In this document: positions 19,372-30,342 of the stretch, in pieces
Layout of the letters: each line of letters starts with the position of its first letter
How positions within the stretch are numbered: the stretch's first letter is position 1
NCBI GenBank assembly: GCA_903868145.1
Contig: CAIPTY010000033.1
Location: forward strand, 1-59,246
From: an uncultured Desulfuromonadales bacterium
GTDB lineage: Bacteria; Desulfobacterota; Desulfuromonadia; Geobacterales; Pseudopelobacteraceae
DNA length: 59,246 bases
Reading direction: 5' to 3'
The notes under the pieces: generated by a model
Seen by the model: the letters and a program-made list of their open reading frames with translations, nothing else
The model's database searches: none
What the model was told of the DNA's origin: nothing
Made by a program: the position numbers and the translations under genes

Positions 19372-19761
19372 TCACTTGGGCGGCTGAGCCGGAGCCGTTG
19401 GAGGCACGGCAGCAGGCGCAGCCTGTTTGCTCACGGGAGCCGGTGCAACAGGCGGCTTGCCTGTTGCAGGAGTTGAGACGGGAGCGGGTGCCGCTGCCTT
19501 GCTCTTGCCGGACATGAGCGACGATGAAGAGGGCTGGCCGGAAAGATACGCCAGCGTCAGTGATGTCAGCATGAATATGACCGCACCGCCCGTGGTCATT
19601 TTGCTCAGAAACGTGGTGCCGCCTCCGGCACCAAACACCGACTGGCTGCCGCTGCTGCCGAAGGATGCGCCCATCTCTGCACCCTTGCCGGACTGCAGCA
19701 ACACAACTGCTATCATAAAAATACTCACCACAACATGCAATATCGTAAGAAGAATAGTCAT
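19372..19761 (-). CDS. secG: Preprotein translocase subunit SecG
   Basis: The first 75 residues show the SecG pattern: a helix (LLTILHVVVSIFMIAVVLLQ), the conserved QSGKGAEMGASFG turn, and a second helix (TTGGAVIFMLTSLTLAYL). A low-complexity Pro/Ala-rich tail follows (residues 90-129), typical of delta-proteobacterial SecG. It is part of the SecYEG channel in the inner membrane. AGGGG lies upstream of the ATG. It sits between tpiA and tRNA-Leu on the minus strand. Confidence 0.95.
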   Translation of the reverse strand: MTILLTILHVVVSIFMIAVVLLQSGKGAEMGASFGSSGSQSVFGAGGGTTFLSKMTTGGAVIFMLTSLTLAYLSGQPSSSSLMSGKSKAAAPAPVSTPATGKPPVAPAPVSKQAAPAAVPPTAPAQPPK

Positions 19762-19872
19762 TCAAAATCCCCTGACAGATCAAATAAGAATAGCCTGTCT
19801 AGCACAGGGCACTCGGTTTTGTAAAGCATTTATTGCCAGATTGCTACCATTTCGATCTGCTGAAGGCGTATT

Positions 19873-20628
<756 letters not shown>

Positions 20629-20636
20629 GATTCCCC

Positions 20637-21836
20637 CTATTTTTTGGCTTTAATGTCGAGGGCTTTGACACCCGGCAGGATCTTTCCTTCCAGCAGTTCC
20701 AGAAACGCGCCTCCACCCGTGGAGATATAGCTGACCTTGTTGTCCACCCCGGCCTTGCGCACCGCTGAATCGGTGTCGCCCCCGCCGATGATAGTGGTGG
20801 CGTAGCAGTTGCCGACCGCCTCAGCCACCGAGAAAGTGCCCCGTGCAAATGCATCCATCTCGAACACACCCATGGGCCCGTTCCAGATCACGGTCTTGGC
20901 ATCCCGCAGGGTCTGGGCAAACAGGGTAGCCGAGGCCGGCCCGATATCCAGCGCCATCCAGCCTTCGGGAATCTCCTGCACCGTGGTGATGAAGTTGGTG
21001 GCGGTGGCCTCGAAGGCGTTGGCGACGACACAGTCCACCGGAAGATAGAATGTAACGCCTCTCTTTTTGGCCTTGTCCATGATCTTTTTAGCGGTCGGGA
21101 TCAGTTCATCCTCAACCAGCGACTTCCCGACCGAATACCCCATGGCTTTCAGGAATGTAAAAGCCATACCCCCGCCGATCACGATCTTATCGACCTTGTT
21201 GACCAGCTTCTCAAGCACTTCCAGCTTGCCCGAAACCTTGGCGCCACCCAGAATCGCCACCAGTGGACGCACCGGATTACTCATGGCCTTATCGAAGAAG
21301 GTCATTTCATTGCGCATCAGGAAGCCGGCGGCAATCGTCGGAATAACTTTCGTGATCGCCTCAACCGAGGCGTGGGCGCGATGGGAGACAGCGAAGGCGT
21401 CATTGACATAAATCTCACAACCGTTGGCAAGATTACGGGCAAACTCCGCATCGTTTTTTTCCTCGCCGGGATAGAAGCGGACGTTCTCCAGCATGACCAC
21501 CTCGCCGCCTTTCATGGCGTCGATCAGTCTGGTCACATCCGGCCCGAAGCAGTCAGCCGCCTGCTTGACCTTCTTGCCGAGCAGTTCCGAGAGCCTTTTG
21601 GAAGCCGGAGCCATGGTGTATTTAGCCTTTTTTTCACCCTTCGGTCGCCCCAGATGTGAAGCCAGTATGACTTTGGCCCCCTGCTCTACGGCATACCTGA
21701 TGGTGGGAACCGCACCGGCGATGCGTGTATCTTCAGTAATGTTCCCCTTGTCATCCTGGGGGACGTTGAAGTCAACCCGGATGAAAACCTTCTTGTCCTT
21801 CAGATCCTTGATCTGATCGATGTAACGGATCGGCAT
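20637..21836 (-). CDS. pgk: Phosphoglycerate kinase
   Basis: The 399-residue protein has the usual Pgk length and motifs: RVDFNVP near the N-terminus, ASHLGRPKG, and the nucleotide-binding GGGDTDSAV in the C-terminal domain. It transfers phosphate between 1,3-bisphosphoglycerate and ADP. AAGGAG precedes the ATG. An intrinsic terminator separates it from gap upstream, and tpiA follows at eight bases. Confidence 0.98.
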   Translation of the reverse strand: MPIRYIDQIKDLKDKKVFIRVDFNVPQDDKGNITEDTRIAGAVPTIRYAVEQGAKVILASHLGRPKGEKKAKYTMAPASKRLSELLGKKVKQAADCFGPDVTRLIDAMKGGEVVMLENVRFYPGEEKNDAEFARNLANGCEIYVNDAFAVSHRAHASVEAITKVIPTIAAGFLMRNEMTFFDKAMSNPVRPLVAILGGAKVSGKLEVLEKLVNKVDKIVIGGGMAFTFLKAMGYSVGKSLVEDELIPTAKKIMDKAKKRGVTFYLPVDCVVANAFEATATNFITTVQEIPEGWMALDIGPASATLFAQTLRDAKTVIWNGPMGVFEMDAFARGTFSVAEAVGNCYATTIIGGGDTDSAVRKAGVDNKVSYISTGGGAFLELLEGKILPGVKALDIKAKK

Positions 21837-21864
21837 GTTCGTCTCCTTGCTCGATGGAATGACC

Positions 21865-21896
21865 GAAAAAAAAGAGGGGGAATCCGATTCCCCCTC
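21865..21896 (-). terminator. Intrinsic terminator between gap and pgk
   Basis: On the minus strand GAGGGGGAATC is followed by its perfect reverse complement GATTCCCCCTC and then eight T. It lies 21 bases after the gap stop and 28 bases before the pgk start, so it must control how much gap transcription enters pgk. Confidence 0.85.
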
Positions 21897-21917
21897 ACTG
21901 TGTGTTCGCGATGTTCT

Positions 21918-22922
21918 TTATTTTTTGGAAGCGATCAATCTGAAGAGATCCACAACCCTGTTGGAGAATCCGCACTCATTGTCGTACCAGGAGAGCACCT
22001 TGACCATATTCTCGCCGATGACCTTCGTGCAGGAGGCGTCAACGATTGAGGAAAGCGGGTTGCCGTTGAAATCGATGGAGACCAGAGGTTCTTCGCTGAA
22101 ACCAAGAATACCCTTGAGCGGGCCTCTTGATGCCTTTTTCAACGCAGCATTCACCTTGACGGCATCGGTTTTCTTGTTGAGTGTAACCACCAGATCCACA
22201 ACCGACACATTCGGAGTTGGAACCCGGATGGCCATGCCGTCCAGTTTGCCTTTCAGTTCCGGCAGCACAAGGGCAACCGCCTTGGCGGCGCCGGTCGTGG
22301 TCGGGATCATGGACATGGCGGCAGCGCGGGCCCGGCGGAGATCCTTGTGGGGCAGATCGAGGATGTTCTGGTCATTGGTGTAGGAGTGAACCGTTGTCAC
22401 CAGACCTTTTTCGATGCCGAAGGTTTCATGCAGCACCTTGGCGACCGGCGCCAGACAGTTGGTTGTACAGGAGGCGTTGGAGATTATGACGTGTTTTTTT
22501 GCATCGTAGAGCTGTTCGTTGACACCCATGACAATCGTGATGTCCTCGTTGGTTGCGGGTGCAGAGATGACGACCTTCCTGGCGCCGGCCTGGATATGCA
22601 GCTCGGCCTTTTCCTTGGAGGTAAATATGCCGGTTGACTCAAGCACCACATCGATCTTGTCCTTTTTCCAGGGCAGTTCTGCCGGATTCTTGACCGCATA
22701 AATCTTGACGGTATTGCCGTTAATGATGAGACTGTCGGCAGTGTGTTCAACCTTGCCGGGAAAGATGCCGTGGACAGAGTCATACTTGAACAGGTGCGCC
22801 AGGGTGGCTGCGTCCGTCAAGTCGTTAATCGCCACGAACTGGATGTTTTTGTCCCTGCTCGCCGCCCGCAGCACCATCCTGCCGATCCTGCCAAAACCAT
22901 TGATTGCTACCCGTAATGCCAT
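21918..22922 (-). CDS. gap: Glyceraldehyde-3-phosphate dehydrogenase, type I
   Basis: The start is the ATG at 22922 ([15 protein letters not shown]), which has GAGGAGG before it; an in-frame ATG upstream at 23009 would add 29 residues with no family match. The 334-residue protein has the NAD-binding NGFGRIG motif, the catalytic Cys in [12 protein letters not shown], and a matching His further on (HSYTNDQN). It converts glyceraldehyde 3-phosphate to 1,3-bisphosphoglycerate. It is first in the glycolytic cluster gap-pgk-tpiA. Confidence 0.98.
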   Translation of the reverse strand: MALRVAINGFGRIGRMVLRAASRDKNIQFVAINDLTDAATLAHLFKYDSVHGIFPGKVEHTADSLIINGNTVKIYAVKNPAELPWKKDKIDVVLESTGIFTSKEKAELHIQAGARKVVISAPATNEDITIVMGVNEQLYDAKKHVIISNASCTTNCLAPVAKVLHETFGIEKGLVTTVHSYTNDQNILDLPHKDLRRARAAAMSMIPTTTGAAKAVALVLPELKGKLDGMAIRVPTPNVSVVDLVVTLNKKTDAVKVNAALKKASRGPLKGILGFSEEPLVSIDFNGNPLSSIVDASCTKVIGENMVKVLSWYDNECGFSNRVVDLFRLIASKK

Positions 22923-23052
22923 GAACTGCCTCCTCAAATGGATATTTGACAACCGCGCTTCGGCTGGAGCGACCCCACCCGGAAAGCTATAACTTGAATA
23001 ATAGAACATAAAAACGAATCGTCAACTATAAATTTGGACTGCCGGACATCCA

Positions 23053-24147
23053 TTATAAGGTAAGGTCAACCTGTTGCAGAGTTCCGGTGCTGCCGTTTTC
23101 ATTGAGATACAACCCGCTCGATCTGATCGTGCCGAGTGAACTGTTGCTGCTGGTTTTCAACTCAAACGGGGATGTGGTAGCGCCGAGATACAGAGCACCG
23201 ACCCCCTTCGCTTTCAACCCGGTCAACAAATCATTGCCCTGGCTGTCCTTGGACCATACCTTCAATTGCTTGAACACCGCGTCGTTTTCGTCTATCCAAC
23301 CGTTCCTGTCCTGATCGTAGGCGGATAAATCCTGAAAACCATTGCCACTCGTCGTGCCAAACAGCTCACTGCCGTTATTTATGGTGCCGTCATTGTTATT
23401 ATCGAGGGCAAGAAAACCGCTATTTACCCCCGCGAAGGAAATCTGTTCGGTGCTGCCATCGGCGTTGATATCGAAGCTGAATTTTGTGTCGGTAAGTTGA
23501 GCCGCCGAGCCGTCAAAGTTGATCATCAACGGATCCTGTTGTCGCACCGCGTCACCCAGTCGGATACTGACGCTACTTTCGCTGGCGAAGGCACGTTCCA
23601 TCGAAAGTTGAAGATTGAATTGGATCTGCCTGCCGTCGGCAGTCTTGACCATGCCCTGCGCCGAAAAATTCATACTTTCAGCTTCAGCATGCGTTACCCT
23701 CGAATCATATTCGAGACCGAAGCCTGCCAAGGGGGGCGCTTGCTGTTGCACCTGATCGCTCGTTCCATTTATTGCCTGAATCAGTTCGGCTGCCTTTTGA
23801 GAATCATTGCCGTCATCTTTGGGGGTGACGGACGTAATTTTTATTTTCTTTCCGGTAATCAGTTCGGCCAACATTTGCACTAACCGGGAGACTGGATCCA
23901 TATCCGTAATGTCTTCCCGCTCCCTGGTTCCCGTGGAGGCCCTCGCCTTCACCGTGTCTAGGGCTACAGATCTGGCAGAAAGAGACATATCTATCCTGTC
24001 ATGAGCCCGCGCAGTAAAACGCGCCGTGATGTTCTCAAGATCTCGGCGCTGGTTGCCGACCCACATTTTCAATGATTCGGACTTGGTCTGTTCTGTTACG
24101 GCAAGATGCTGGCTTGTCAGCAGGATATTGGAACTCTGAATTTTCAT
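23053..24147 (-). CDS. EF-hand-like calcium-binding conserved protein
   Basis: I start at the ATG at 24147 (MKIQSSNILL), which has GAGGGGG before it. The 364-residue protein has no clear signal peptide. Its C-terminal half holds Asp-rich loops that look like EF-hand or dockerin-type calcium sites: DINADGS, DNNNDGTINNGSELFG and DQDRNGWIDENDAVF. It ends with a beta-rich segment. Such proteins are frequent in Geobacter and other gamma/delta groups, with no known role. An N-terminal amphipathic region (TKSESLKMWVGNQRRDLENI) is less conserved. Confidence 0.7.
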   Translation of the reverse strand: MKIQSSNILLTSQHLAVTEQTKSESLKMWVGNQRRDLENITARFTARAHDRIDMSLSARSVALDTVKARASTGTREREDITDMDPVSRLVQMLAELITGKKIKITSVTPKDDGNDSQKAAELIQAINGTSDQVQQQAPPLAGFGLEYDSRVTHAEAESMNFSAQGMVKTADGRQIQFNLQLSMERAFASESSVSIRLGDAVRQQDPLMINFDGSAAQLTDTKFSFDINADGSTEQISFAGVNSGFLALDNNNDGTINNGSELFGTTSGNGFQDLSAYDQDRNGWIDENDAVFKQLKVWSKDSQGNDLLTGLKAKGVGALYLGATTSPFELKTSSNSSLGTIRSSGLYLNENGSTGTLQQVDLTL

Positions 24148-24472
24148 AAGTACCCCCTCGCGTGTAGTTACCATATCGGTGCTTTCCGCAAAAAAAATGA
24201 GTGAGGCGGGTTGAAAAGAATAGACACGTGCCAGGGGCTCAAACCTGGACAGTGCCGAAGAGCTTCAGGTGGCTTTAAATACCGGTTTAACCGCAGATTA
24301 ATGGATAACGATCAGTAATTATTGAGTTTTAAAAGGAACGATGATGCCGTGAAGGTGTAACCATGTATTGTTTTGTCTAATCTGTTCGGCCTGAGTTAAG
24401 ATTTTTCTCTGTGACCTCTGTGCCTTTCTGTGGTACAGGTTTTCCAAGGTTTAAAGAACAGGAGAAAGTTCC
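24148..24472. other. Intergenic region, 325 bases, divergent
   Basis: This gap separates the divergent EF-hand-like and sulfotransferase genes. I see no RNA gene and no convincing promoter. A TGGCACG on the minus strand near 24225 resembles a sigma-54 -24 box but lacks the matching -12 GC. Confidence 0.5.
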
Positions 24473-25294
24473 ATGACTACACCCTTCATCGGCGTCGCCG
24501 GTCTGCCACGTTCCGGTTCAACCCTGCTCTGCCAACTGCTGTCGGAACATCCCGATGTCTATTGCGAGGGACACAGCTCGCCACTCTGCAACGCGCTGCT
24601 GGCGACCCGGCGGTTTATCAGCGACGACCAGTTTTTCCTGTCGCAACTTGATGTGCAGCACGATACGACCTACGCCAACCTGCGTTCTGCCATGCAGGGC
24701 TTTCTGCACGGATGGCATAGAAACGGCGGCAAACCGGTGGTGGTGGACAAGAATCGCGCCTGGCTGCACTGCATAGAGTTTCTGCTGCATCTGGAACCTG
24801 AGGCGCGGCTGGTGGTATCCATCCGCGAGCTGGGGCAGATTTACGGCTCAATCGAGTCGCAGCACCAGAAGACCATTCTGGTGGATTTCATCGATCATCT
24901 GGCTGATTTTGACCGTTTTGGCCGTGCCGACCAACTGTTTGCCAAGGACAAATCCATCGGTGCGCCGCTTTCCTCCGTCCTGGCGGTGCAGGATCTGCCC
25001 CAGTCAGTGAAGGATCGCATCTACTTCGTCAAGTTTGAAGATCTGACAGTACAACCCGAGCAGACTATGGCAGCGGTGTACGCATGGCTCGGACTGACGC
25101 CCCACACGATCAACCCCCGCAGTCTGGCCGTTCGCCCCCACGAAAGCGACAGTCATTACCGCAACAAGTATACTCACCGTCAGCAGAACACCATCTCCCC
25201 GCCGAAACGCCACGAGATCCCGCCCCGCATCCAGGCCCTCATCGAACAGGCCTGCGCCTGGTATTACGAATGGTTTTATCCCCGACCGGTCTGA
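24473..25294 (+). CDS. Sulfotransferase family protein
   Basis: The 273-residue protein opens with GLPRSGSTLLCQLLSEHP, the 5'-phosphosulfate-binding loop of PAPS-dependent sulfotransferases. A later segment (KFEDLTVQPEQTM) is typical for the family, as is the RSLAVRPHES region. It should transfer sulfate from PAPS to a hydroxyl or amine of an unknown acceptor. AGGAG lies before the ATG. It is followed by a strong terminator, so it seems to be monocistronic. Confidence 0.85.
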   Translation: MTTPFIGVAGLPRSGSTLLCQLLSEHPDVYCEGHSSPLCNALLATRRFISDDQFFLSQLDVQHDTTYANLRSAMQGFLHGWHRNGGKPVVVDKNRAWLHCIEFLLHLEPEARLVVSIRELGQIYGSIESQHQKTILVDFIDHLADFDRFGRADQLFAKDKSIGAPLSSVLAVQDLPQSVKDRIYFVKFEDLTVQPEQTMAAVYAWLGLTPHTINPRSLAVRPHESDSHYRNKYTHRQQNTISPPKRHEIPPRIQALIEQACAWYYEWFYPRPV

Positions 25295-25312
25295 AAAACT
25301 ACCCCACTACAT

Positions 25313-25338
25313 GCGGCCCCCTGGCCGCCTTTTTGTTT
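25313..25338 (+). terminator. Intrinsic terminator after the sulfotransferase gene
   Basis: GCGGCC, a CCCT loop, GGCCGC and then CTTTTTGTTT form a compact terminator 18 bases after the stop. Confidence 0.85.
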
Positions 25339-25408
25339 GACTCTGTCCGGCTGACAGGTTAATGAACAGCTCGGTATTTACTTTTCATAACCAAGCGAGG
25401 TTTTCATC

Positions 25409-26128
25409 ATGTCCAGAAATGACGGGCGAAACAGCTCGGAACTGCGCCCCGTTGCAATTACCCGCAACTATACCAAACACGCCGAGGGTTCGACGCTGAT
25501 CGAATTTGGCGATACCCGTGTGATCTGCACCGCCTCGGTTGAAGAGTCGGTGCCACCTTTTCTGAGAGGCAAGGGAACCGGTTGGGTGACAGCAGAGTAT
25601 TCCATGCTGCCGCGTGCAACCCACAGCCGTTCGTCCCGCGAGGCTGCCAAGGGGAAGCAGAACGGACGCACCCTGGAAATCCAGCGCCTGATCGGGAGAT
25701 CGCTGCGTGCCGTCACCGATCTGGCCGCCCTGGGTGAGCGCTCAATTACGCTGGACTGCGATGTGATTCAGGCCGATGGAGGGACACGGACCGCTTCGAT
25801 CACCGGTGCCTATATTGCCCTGTACGATGCCCTGTCAACCCTTAAGCAACGGGGACTGATCCCCCGGATACCCCTCAGGGAGGCCGTTGCCGCCGTCAGT
25901 GTCGGCATCATAGGCGGCCAGGCCATGCTGGACCTCAACTATCTCGAAGACTCTTCCGCTGATGTGGACATGAATTTTGTGATGACCTCCAGCGACCGGT
26001 TTGTTGAGGTGCAGGGGACTGCGGAGGCGGAACCGTTTACGGTCGCCCAGATGGATGCCATGCGTGCGCTGGCGACGGATGGCATCCGACGTCTGTTCGC
26101 CATCCAGCAGGAGGCTCTGACCCGATGA
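25409..26128 (+). CDS. rph: Ribonuclease PH
   Basis: The 239-residue protein matches RNase PH over its whole length: [13 protein letters not shown], the phosphate-binding [13 protein letters not shown] region, and [16 protein letters not shown] near the end. It removes nucleotides from tRNA 3' ends using phosphate. It overlaps rdgB by four bases (ATGA), a common pairing. Confidence 0.96.
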   Translation: MSRNDGRNSSELRPVAITRNYTKHAEGSTLIEFGDTRVICTASVEESVPPFLRGKGTGWVTAEYSMLPRATHSRSSREAAKGKQNGRTLEIQRLIGRSLRAVTDLAALGERSITLDCDVIQADGGTRTASITGAYIALYDALSTLKQRGLIPRIPLREAVAAVSVGIIGGQAMLDLNYLEDSSADVDMNFVMTSSDRFVEVQGTAEAEPFTVAQMDAMRALATDGIRRLFAIQQEALTR

Positions 26129-26718
26129 AGGAACTGCTTGTAGCCACCCGCAATCGCGGAAAATTGAAAGAATTCAAACGGTTGCTTGCTGATGTCGTCG
26201 AGACGGTCAGGTGCTCTGCCGATTTTCCTGATTTTTCCGATACTGTTGAGGATGGCAGCACGTTTGAGGCGAATGCGCTTAAAAAGGCCCGCGAAGCGAT
26301 GCTGCATTCGGGTCTGCCCGCGCTGGCCGATGATTCCGGTCTGGTAGTGGATGCACTCGATGGCCGCCCCGGCGTCTATTCGGCGCGTTTTGCCGGGGAG
26401 GGGAGCGGCGACGCCGCCAATAACAGCCGCTTGATTCAGGAGCTGTACGGCGTGCCGTTTACAAACCGGCAGGCAGCCTTTGTCTGCGCACTTGCGTTTG
26501 TGACACCCGATGGCTGCGAGCGGGTTTTCAACGGCAGAATAGGGGGGCGCATCCTTGATGAGGGGCGCGGGAGTGGAGGTTTCGGCTACGATCCTCTGTT
26601 TCTTGTGGATGGTTTTGATCGCACCATGGCAGAATTGTCCCTTGATGAAAAAAATGCCGTCAGCCACCGGGGCCAGGCGCTGCGCCAGTTCCATGAGTTT
26701 CTTGAACAGGGGGGCTGA
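26125..26718 (+). CDS. rdgB: XTP/dITP diphosphatase (RdgB/HAM1)
   Basis: The 197-residue protein has the family motifs [11 protein letters not shown] at the N-terminus, [20 protein letters not shown] with the metal-binding acidic residues, and [10 protein letters not shown] near the C-terminus. It hydrolyses XTP, ITP and dITP to monophosphates, keeping deaminated purines out of nucleic acids. The ATG overlaps the rph stop. The next gene starts directly after its stop codon. Confidence 0.96.
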   Translation: MKELLVATRNRGKLKEFKRLLADVVETVRCSADFPDFSDTVEDGSTFEANALKKAREAMLHSGLPALADDSGLVVDALDGRPGVYSARFAGEGSGDAANNSRLIQELYGVPFTNRQAAFVCALAFVTPDGCERVFNGRIGGRILDEGRGSGGFGYDPLFLVDGFDRTMAELSLDEKNAVSHRGQALRQFHEFLEQGG

Positions 26719-28188
26719 ATGAAAAAAGAGACCTCCCCGCGAAAGCCGGGCGTGCGTGCCGACCGGCCTGGTGCTGAAGCCGTCGGTGTTGTTACGCCCG
26801 CTGCCCATAAAAAACCGGCACTGACACGCAATACGCCGGTGGAGGTGACAGTGACCGCCCTTGACGCGGATGGCTACGGAACGGCTCGCGTGGATGGCCT
26901 GTCGTTCAAGATTGCCGGGGCTCTGCCGGGTGACGCGGTTATTGCAAAGGTAGATCATGCCTCGTTTGGGAACGTCGTCGGGCATCTGCACAAACTGCTT
27001 CAGCCATCCGCCTTGAGGAGCAGACGGCCCCCCTGCGGCAACGGTGCTTCCTGTCAGGGATGCCCTCTGATTACCATGAAGTATGGGGATCAGAAGATCT
27101 GGAAACGCGGCATGATTCTGGCGGAGCTCTCCGCGTATCCCGACCTGGAAAATATCATCGTGCATCCGCTGATCTCGCCCCCCCGCCTGATCCATTACCG
27201 CAACTCCGCCAAGCTGATCGTGGCGGGTAAATTTTCAGAACCCTTCTTGGGGATATATCGCCGTGCAAGCCATGATGTCTTCGACCTCGAATCTTGTCCG
27301 ATACATCATCCGCTGATCAACCGGGTCATGGAGGCGGCCCGACGAGGCATAACCCGGCTGAAGGTGCCGATTTACAACCCGCGCAGCAAGATGGGACTCT
27401 TGCGGTACCTCGTGATACGGGTATCCGAGGCCACGCAGAAGGCGATGGTCGTACTGGTGACGGCTGACCGCTCATACAATGAGATTCATCACCTGTCGCG
27501 CTTCATCCGGGAGGCGGTATCGGAGGTAGAGGTTATCGCCAGCAATGTCAATCGCTCTGAAGGAAATGTGATCTTCGGGCAGAAGGACTCCTTTCTGACC
27601 TCGAAACATTTTTTGACCGAGCGTATCGGCGACGTCAGCGTACAGATTTCGCCACGCTCGTTCTTCCAGGTCAACACCGGCGGTGCATGCCTGATCTACG
27701 AGAAGGTCAGGGAGTGGGCGGCGCTTGACAGCAATTCAACCGTGCTTGACCTGTATTGCGGCATCGGCGGGATCGGTCTGTTCCTGGCCGGTCAGGCCAA
27801 ACGGGTGATCGGGATTGAGGTGGTTGAAGAGGCGGTTGCCGATGCGCAGAAGAACGCACGTCTCAACGGTTTTTCCAATTGCCGTTTCGAGGCCGGTGAT
27901 GCGGCAGATCTCCTTGAAGAACTCAATGCGGAAGGTGCGTCGGTCGATGTGGCAGTTCTCAACCCGCCCCGCAAGGGGTGTGACCTGGACGTACTGAGAC
28001 ATCTTGCCGGTTTGAATCCGCGAACAGTCATCTATGTGTCCTGCTCTCCCCAGAGTCTGATGCGCGATCTTAACGAATTGAAAAAACTGGGATATGTGTG
28101 CCGGGAGATCCAGCCGGTGGATATGTTTCCGCAGACGGTGCATGTGGAGAATGTGGCATTGTTGGAAAAAAGAGATAAATCCGCTTGA
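26719..28188 (+). CDS. rlmD: 23S rRNA m5U methyltransferase, RlmD/RumA type
   Basis: The 489-residue protein has a TRAM RNA-binding domain (about 35-95), a Cys set for a 4Fe-4S cluster (PPCGNGASCQGCPL plus a Cys in DLESCPIHHP), a SAM-binding motif DLYCGIGGIGLFLAG, and the catalytic Cys in YVSCSPQSL. It methylates uridine in 23S rRNA. RlmD and RlmC/RlmCD cannot be told apart by eye, so the exact position is open. The ATG follows the rdgB stop with no gap. A Lys/Arg-rich N-terminal extension of about 30 residues is unusual. Confidence 0.85.
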   Translation: MKKETSPRKPGVRADRPGAEAVGVVTPAAHKKPALTRNTPVEVTVTALDADGYGTARVDGLSFKIAGALPGDAVIAKVDHASFGNVVGHLHKLLQPSALRSRRPPCGNGASCQGCPLITMKYGDQKIWKRGMILAELSAYPDLENIIVHPLISPPRLIHYRNSAKLIVAGKFSEPFLGIYRRASHDVFDLESCPIHHPLINRVMEAARRGITRLKVPIYNPRSKMGLLRYLVIRVSEATQKAMVVLVTADRSYNEIHHLSRFIREAVSEVEVIASNVNRSEGNVIFGQKDSFLTSKHFLTERIGDVSVQISPRSFFQVNTGGACLIYEKVREWAALDSNSTVLDLYCGIGGIGLFLAGQAKRVIGIEVVEEAVADAQKNARLNGFSNCRFEAGDAADLLEELNAEGASVDVAVLNPPRKGCDLDVLRHLAGLNPRTVIYVSCSPQSLMRDLNELKKLGYVCREIQPVDMFPQTVHVENVALLEKRDKSA

Positions 28189-28213
28189 CTTAACACGGCG
28201 ATACTGTTATTCA
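28185..28213 (+). promoter_or_regulatory. Candidate promoter of tRNA-Val
   Basis: TTGACT at 28185-28190 and TATTCA at 28208-28213 are 17 bases apart, with the tRNA starting 20 bases after the -10. The -35 overlaps the rlmD stop codon. Confidence 0.55.
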
Positions 28214-28232
28214 GACAGTTCAATTTTTATGA

Positions 28233-28307
28233 AGGCGCGTAGCTCAGGGGGAGAGCGCTACCCTGACACGGTAGAGGTCGACGGTTCGAGACCGTCCGCG
28301 CCTACCA
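28233..28307 (+). tRNA. tRNA-Val(GAC)
   Basis: The acceptor AGGCGCG pairs with CGCGCCT, followed by A and an encoded CCA. The anticodon arm has the loop CTGACAC with anticodon GAC. The T arm is GACGG-TTCGAGA-CCGTC. Confidence 0.95.
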
Positions 28308-28326
28308 TTGAAAGTTGTGGTTTCGG

Positions 28327-28357
28327 GGCATCGATGGTTTCGATGCCTTTTCTGTTT
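28327..28357 (+). terminator. Terminator or attenuator between tRNA-Val and thrS
   Basis: GGCATCGA and TCGATGCC form an 8-bp stem followed by TTTTCTGTTT. The thrS start codon is only 20 bases further on, so thrS must have a promoter inside this region or depend on readthrough. Confidence 0.7.
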
Positions 28358-28376
28358 CACTTTTGAGGGGTTCTGA

Positions 28377-30287
28377 ATGCCTGACATACATGTGACTCTT
28401 CCGGATGGTTCAGCCCGTTCACTTGCAGCGGGTTCTTCGGTATATGATCTGGCTGCCCTGATCGGGGCGGGTCTGGCCAAGGCTGCCCTGGCCGGCAAGG
28501 TTGATGGTGTGCTGGTTGATGTCACCTCACCCCTGCACGATGGTGCCAAGGTCGAGATCATCACCGAAAAGAGCCCCGATGCTCTGGAGATCATCCGCCA
28601 TTCCGCATCCCATCTGATGGCCCAGGCGGTCAAGGAACTGTTTCCCGCCGCCAAGGTGACTATCGGGCCTGCCATCGAAAACGGATTCTATTACGATTTT
28701 GATGTTGACCAGCCTTTTACTCCCGAAGACCTGGAAAAGATCGAATCCCGGATGGCTGAACTTGCCAGGGCCGATATGAGGCTGGAGCGTTCCGTGCTTT
28801 CGAGTGCCGAGGCTATCAGCAGATTCGAGGCTATGGGCGAGCCCTATAAGCGGGAATTGATTGAGGGGATCGGTGCAGAAACGGTATCGATCTATACCCA
28901 GGGCGGTTTTGCCGATCTCTGCCGAGGCCCGCATGTGCCATCCACCGCCCGCATCAAGGCCTTCAAGCTGCTTTCTATCGCCGGTGCCTACTGGCGCGGT
29001 GACGAGAAGAACCGAATGCTGCAGCGCATCTACGGCACGGCCTTTGTTGACAGGAAAGAGCTGGATGCCTACCTGCACCGTTTGGAGGAAGCCAGGCGTC
29101 GCGACCACCGAAAGCTGGGCCGGGAGCTTGATCTCTTCTCTTTCTCCGATGAGGTTGGCGCCGGTTTTGCCATCTGGCACCCAAAAGGCGCCATGTTGCG
29201 CACCATCATCGAGGATTTCGAGCGGCGGGAACATCTCAAACATGGCTACGATATCGTCGTGGGGCCCCAGATACTCAAAACCGAGCTGTGGCAGCGCTCC
29301 GGCCACTATGAAAACTACCGCGAGAACATGTATTTCACCGAGGTGGATGAGCAGAGCTTCGGCGTGAAGCCGATGAACTGTCTCTCCCACATGATGATCT
29401 ACAAGTCGCACCTGCGAAGTTACCGCGACCTGCCGCTGCGCTATTTCGAGCTGGGTACCGTGCATCGTCATGAGCGCGCGGGTGTTTTGCACGGCCTGAT
29501 GCGGGTGCGCTGCTTTACCCAGGATGATGCCCATATTCTCTGTACCCCCGAGCAGTTGGACGCAGAGATCAAGGGTGTGCTTTCCTTTGTCAGTGAGGTG
29601 ATGGCAATCTTCGGGTTCGACTATGAGATGGAGCTCTCAACCCGACCCGAAAAGTCCATCGGTGACGATTCCGCCTGGGAGCTGGCTACAAATGCATTGC
29701 TGTCAGCCCTTAAGGATACGGGGCGCCCCTACGAGATAAACGAGGGTGACGGGGCCTTCTATGGTCCGAAGATTGACATCAAGCTGCGCGATTGTCTTGA
29801 CAGACGGTGGCAGTGTGCTACTATCCAGTGCGATTTTACCCTGCCAGAGCGTTTCGACCTGCATTATATCGCCTCAGACGGGGAGAAAAAGCGGCCGGTC
29901 ATGGTTCACCGGGTGTTGCTCGGATCTATCGAGCGCTTCATTGGTGTGCTGATCGAACACCATGCCGGCAGTTTCCCTCTCTGGCTCTCACCGGTTCAGG
30001 CCATTGTCCTCACCGTTACCGACAGTCAGATACCATATGGTCAGAGCGTCCTGGAGCAACTGAGGAATGCGGGCATCAGGGTTCAGGGGGATTTCCGTAA
30101 CGAGAAACTCAGTTTCAAGATCCGTGAGGCCCAGTTGCAGAAGGTCCCGTACATGCTGGTGATCGGGGATAAAGAGGTTGAACAGTCCACCGTGACTCCG
30201 CGGTACCGTGATGGCAGGAATCTTGACCCCATGAGTACGATAGAATTTGCGGCCTTTGTTGAACAGGAATCCAAAAAGTTCAGATAG
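28377..30287 (+). CDS. thrS: Threonyl-tRNA synthetase
   Basis: The 636-residue protein has the full ThrRS layout: TGS domain (1-62), the editing domain with [11 protein letters not shown] zinc/His motif, the class II catalytic core ([27 protein letters not shown], motif 3 near IERFIG) and an anticodon-binding domain. It charges tRNA-Thr. GAGGGG precedes the ATG. It opens the classic unit thrS-infC-rpmI-rplT-pheST-ihfA. Confidence 0.98.
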   Translation: MPDIHVTLPDGSARSLAAGSSVYDLAALIGAGLAKAALAGKVDGVLVDVTSPLHDGAKVEIITEKSPDALEIIRHSASHLMAQAVKELFPAAKVTIGPAIENGFYYDFDVDQPFTPEDLEKIESRMAELARADMRLERSVLSSAEAISRFEAMGEPYKRELIEGIGAETVSIYTQGGFADLCRGPHVPSTARIKAFKLLSIAGAYWRGDEKNRMLQRIYGTAFVDRKELDAYLHRLEEARRRDHRKLGRELDLFSFSDEVGAGFAIWHPKGAMLRTIIEDFERREHLKHGYDIVVGPQILKTELWQRSGHYENYRENMYFTEVDEQSFGVKPMNCLSHMMIYKSHLRSYRDLPLRYFELGTVHRHERAGVLHGLMRVRCFTQDDAHILCTPEQLDAEIKGVLSFVSEVMAIFGFDYEMELSTRPEKSIGDDSAWELATNALLSALKDTGRPYEINEGDGAFYGPKIDIKLRDCLDRRWQCATIQCDFTLPERFDLHYIASDGEKKRPVMVHRVLLGSIERFIGVLIEHHAGSFPLWLSPVQAIVLTVTDSQIPYGQSVLEQLRNAGIRVQGDFRNEKLSFKIREAQLQKVPYMLVIGDKEVEQSTVTPRYRDGRNLDPMSTIEFAAFVEQESKKFR

Positions 30288-30342
30288 CAGCGTGTGAACG
30301 AGCAAACGGCGTGTCCAGCCGTTTCATCCAGGGGGTGCAGTC

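Noticed and set aside
24200-24230. Possible sigma-54 promoter TGGCACG on the minus strand
   Set aside because: The -12 part reads ATTC instead of TTGC, so the essential GC is missing.
28308-28376. T-box leader upstream of thrS
   Set aside because: The gap is only 69 bases and holds just a terminator hairpin; no T-box sequence or specifier stem fits.
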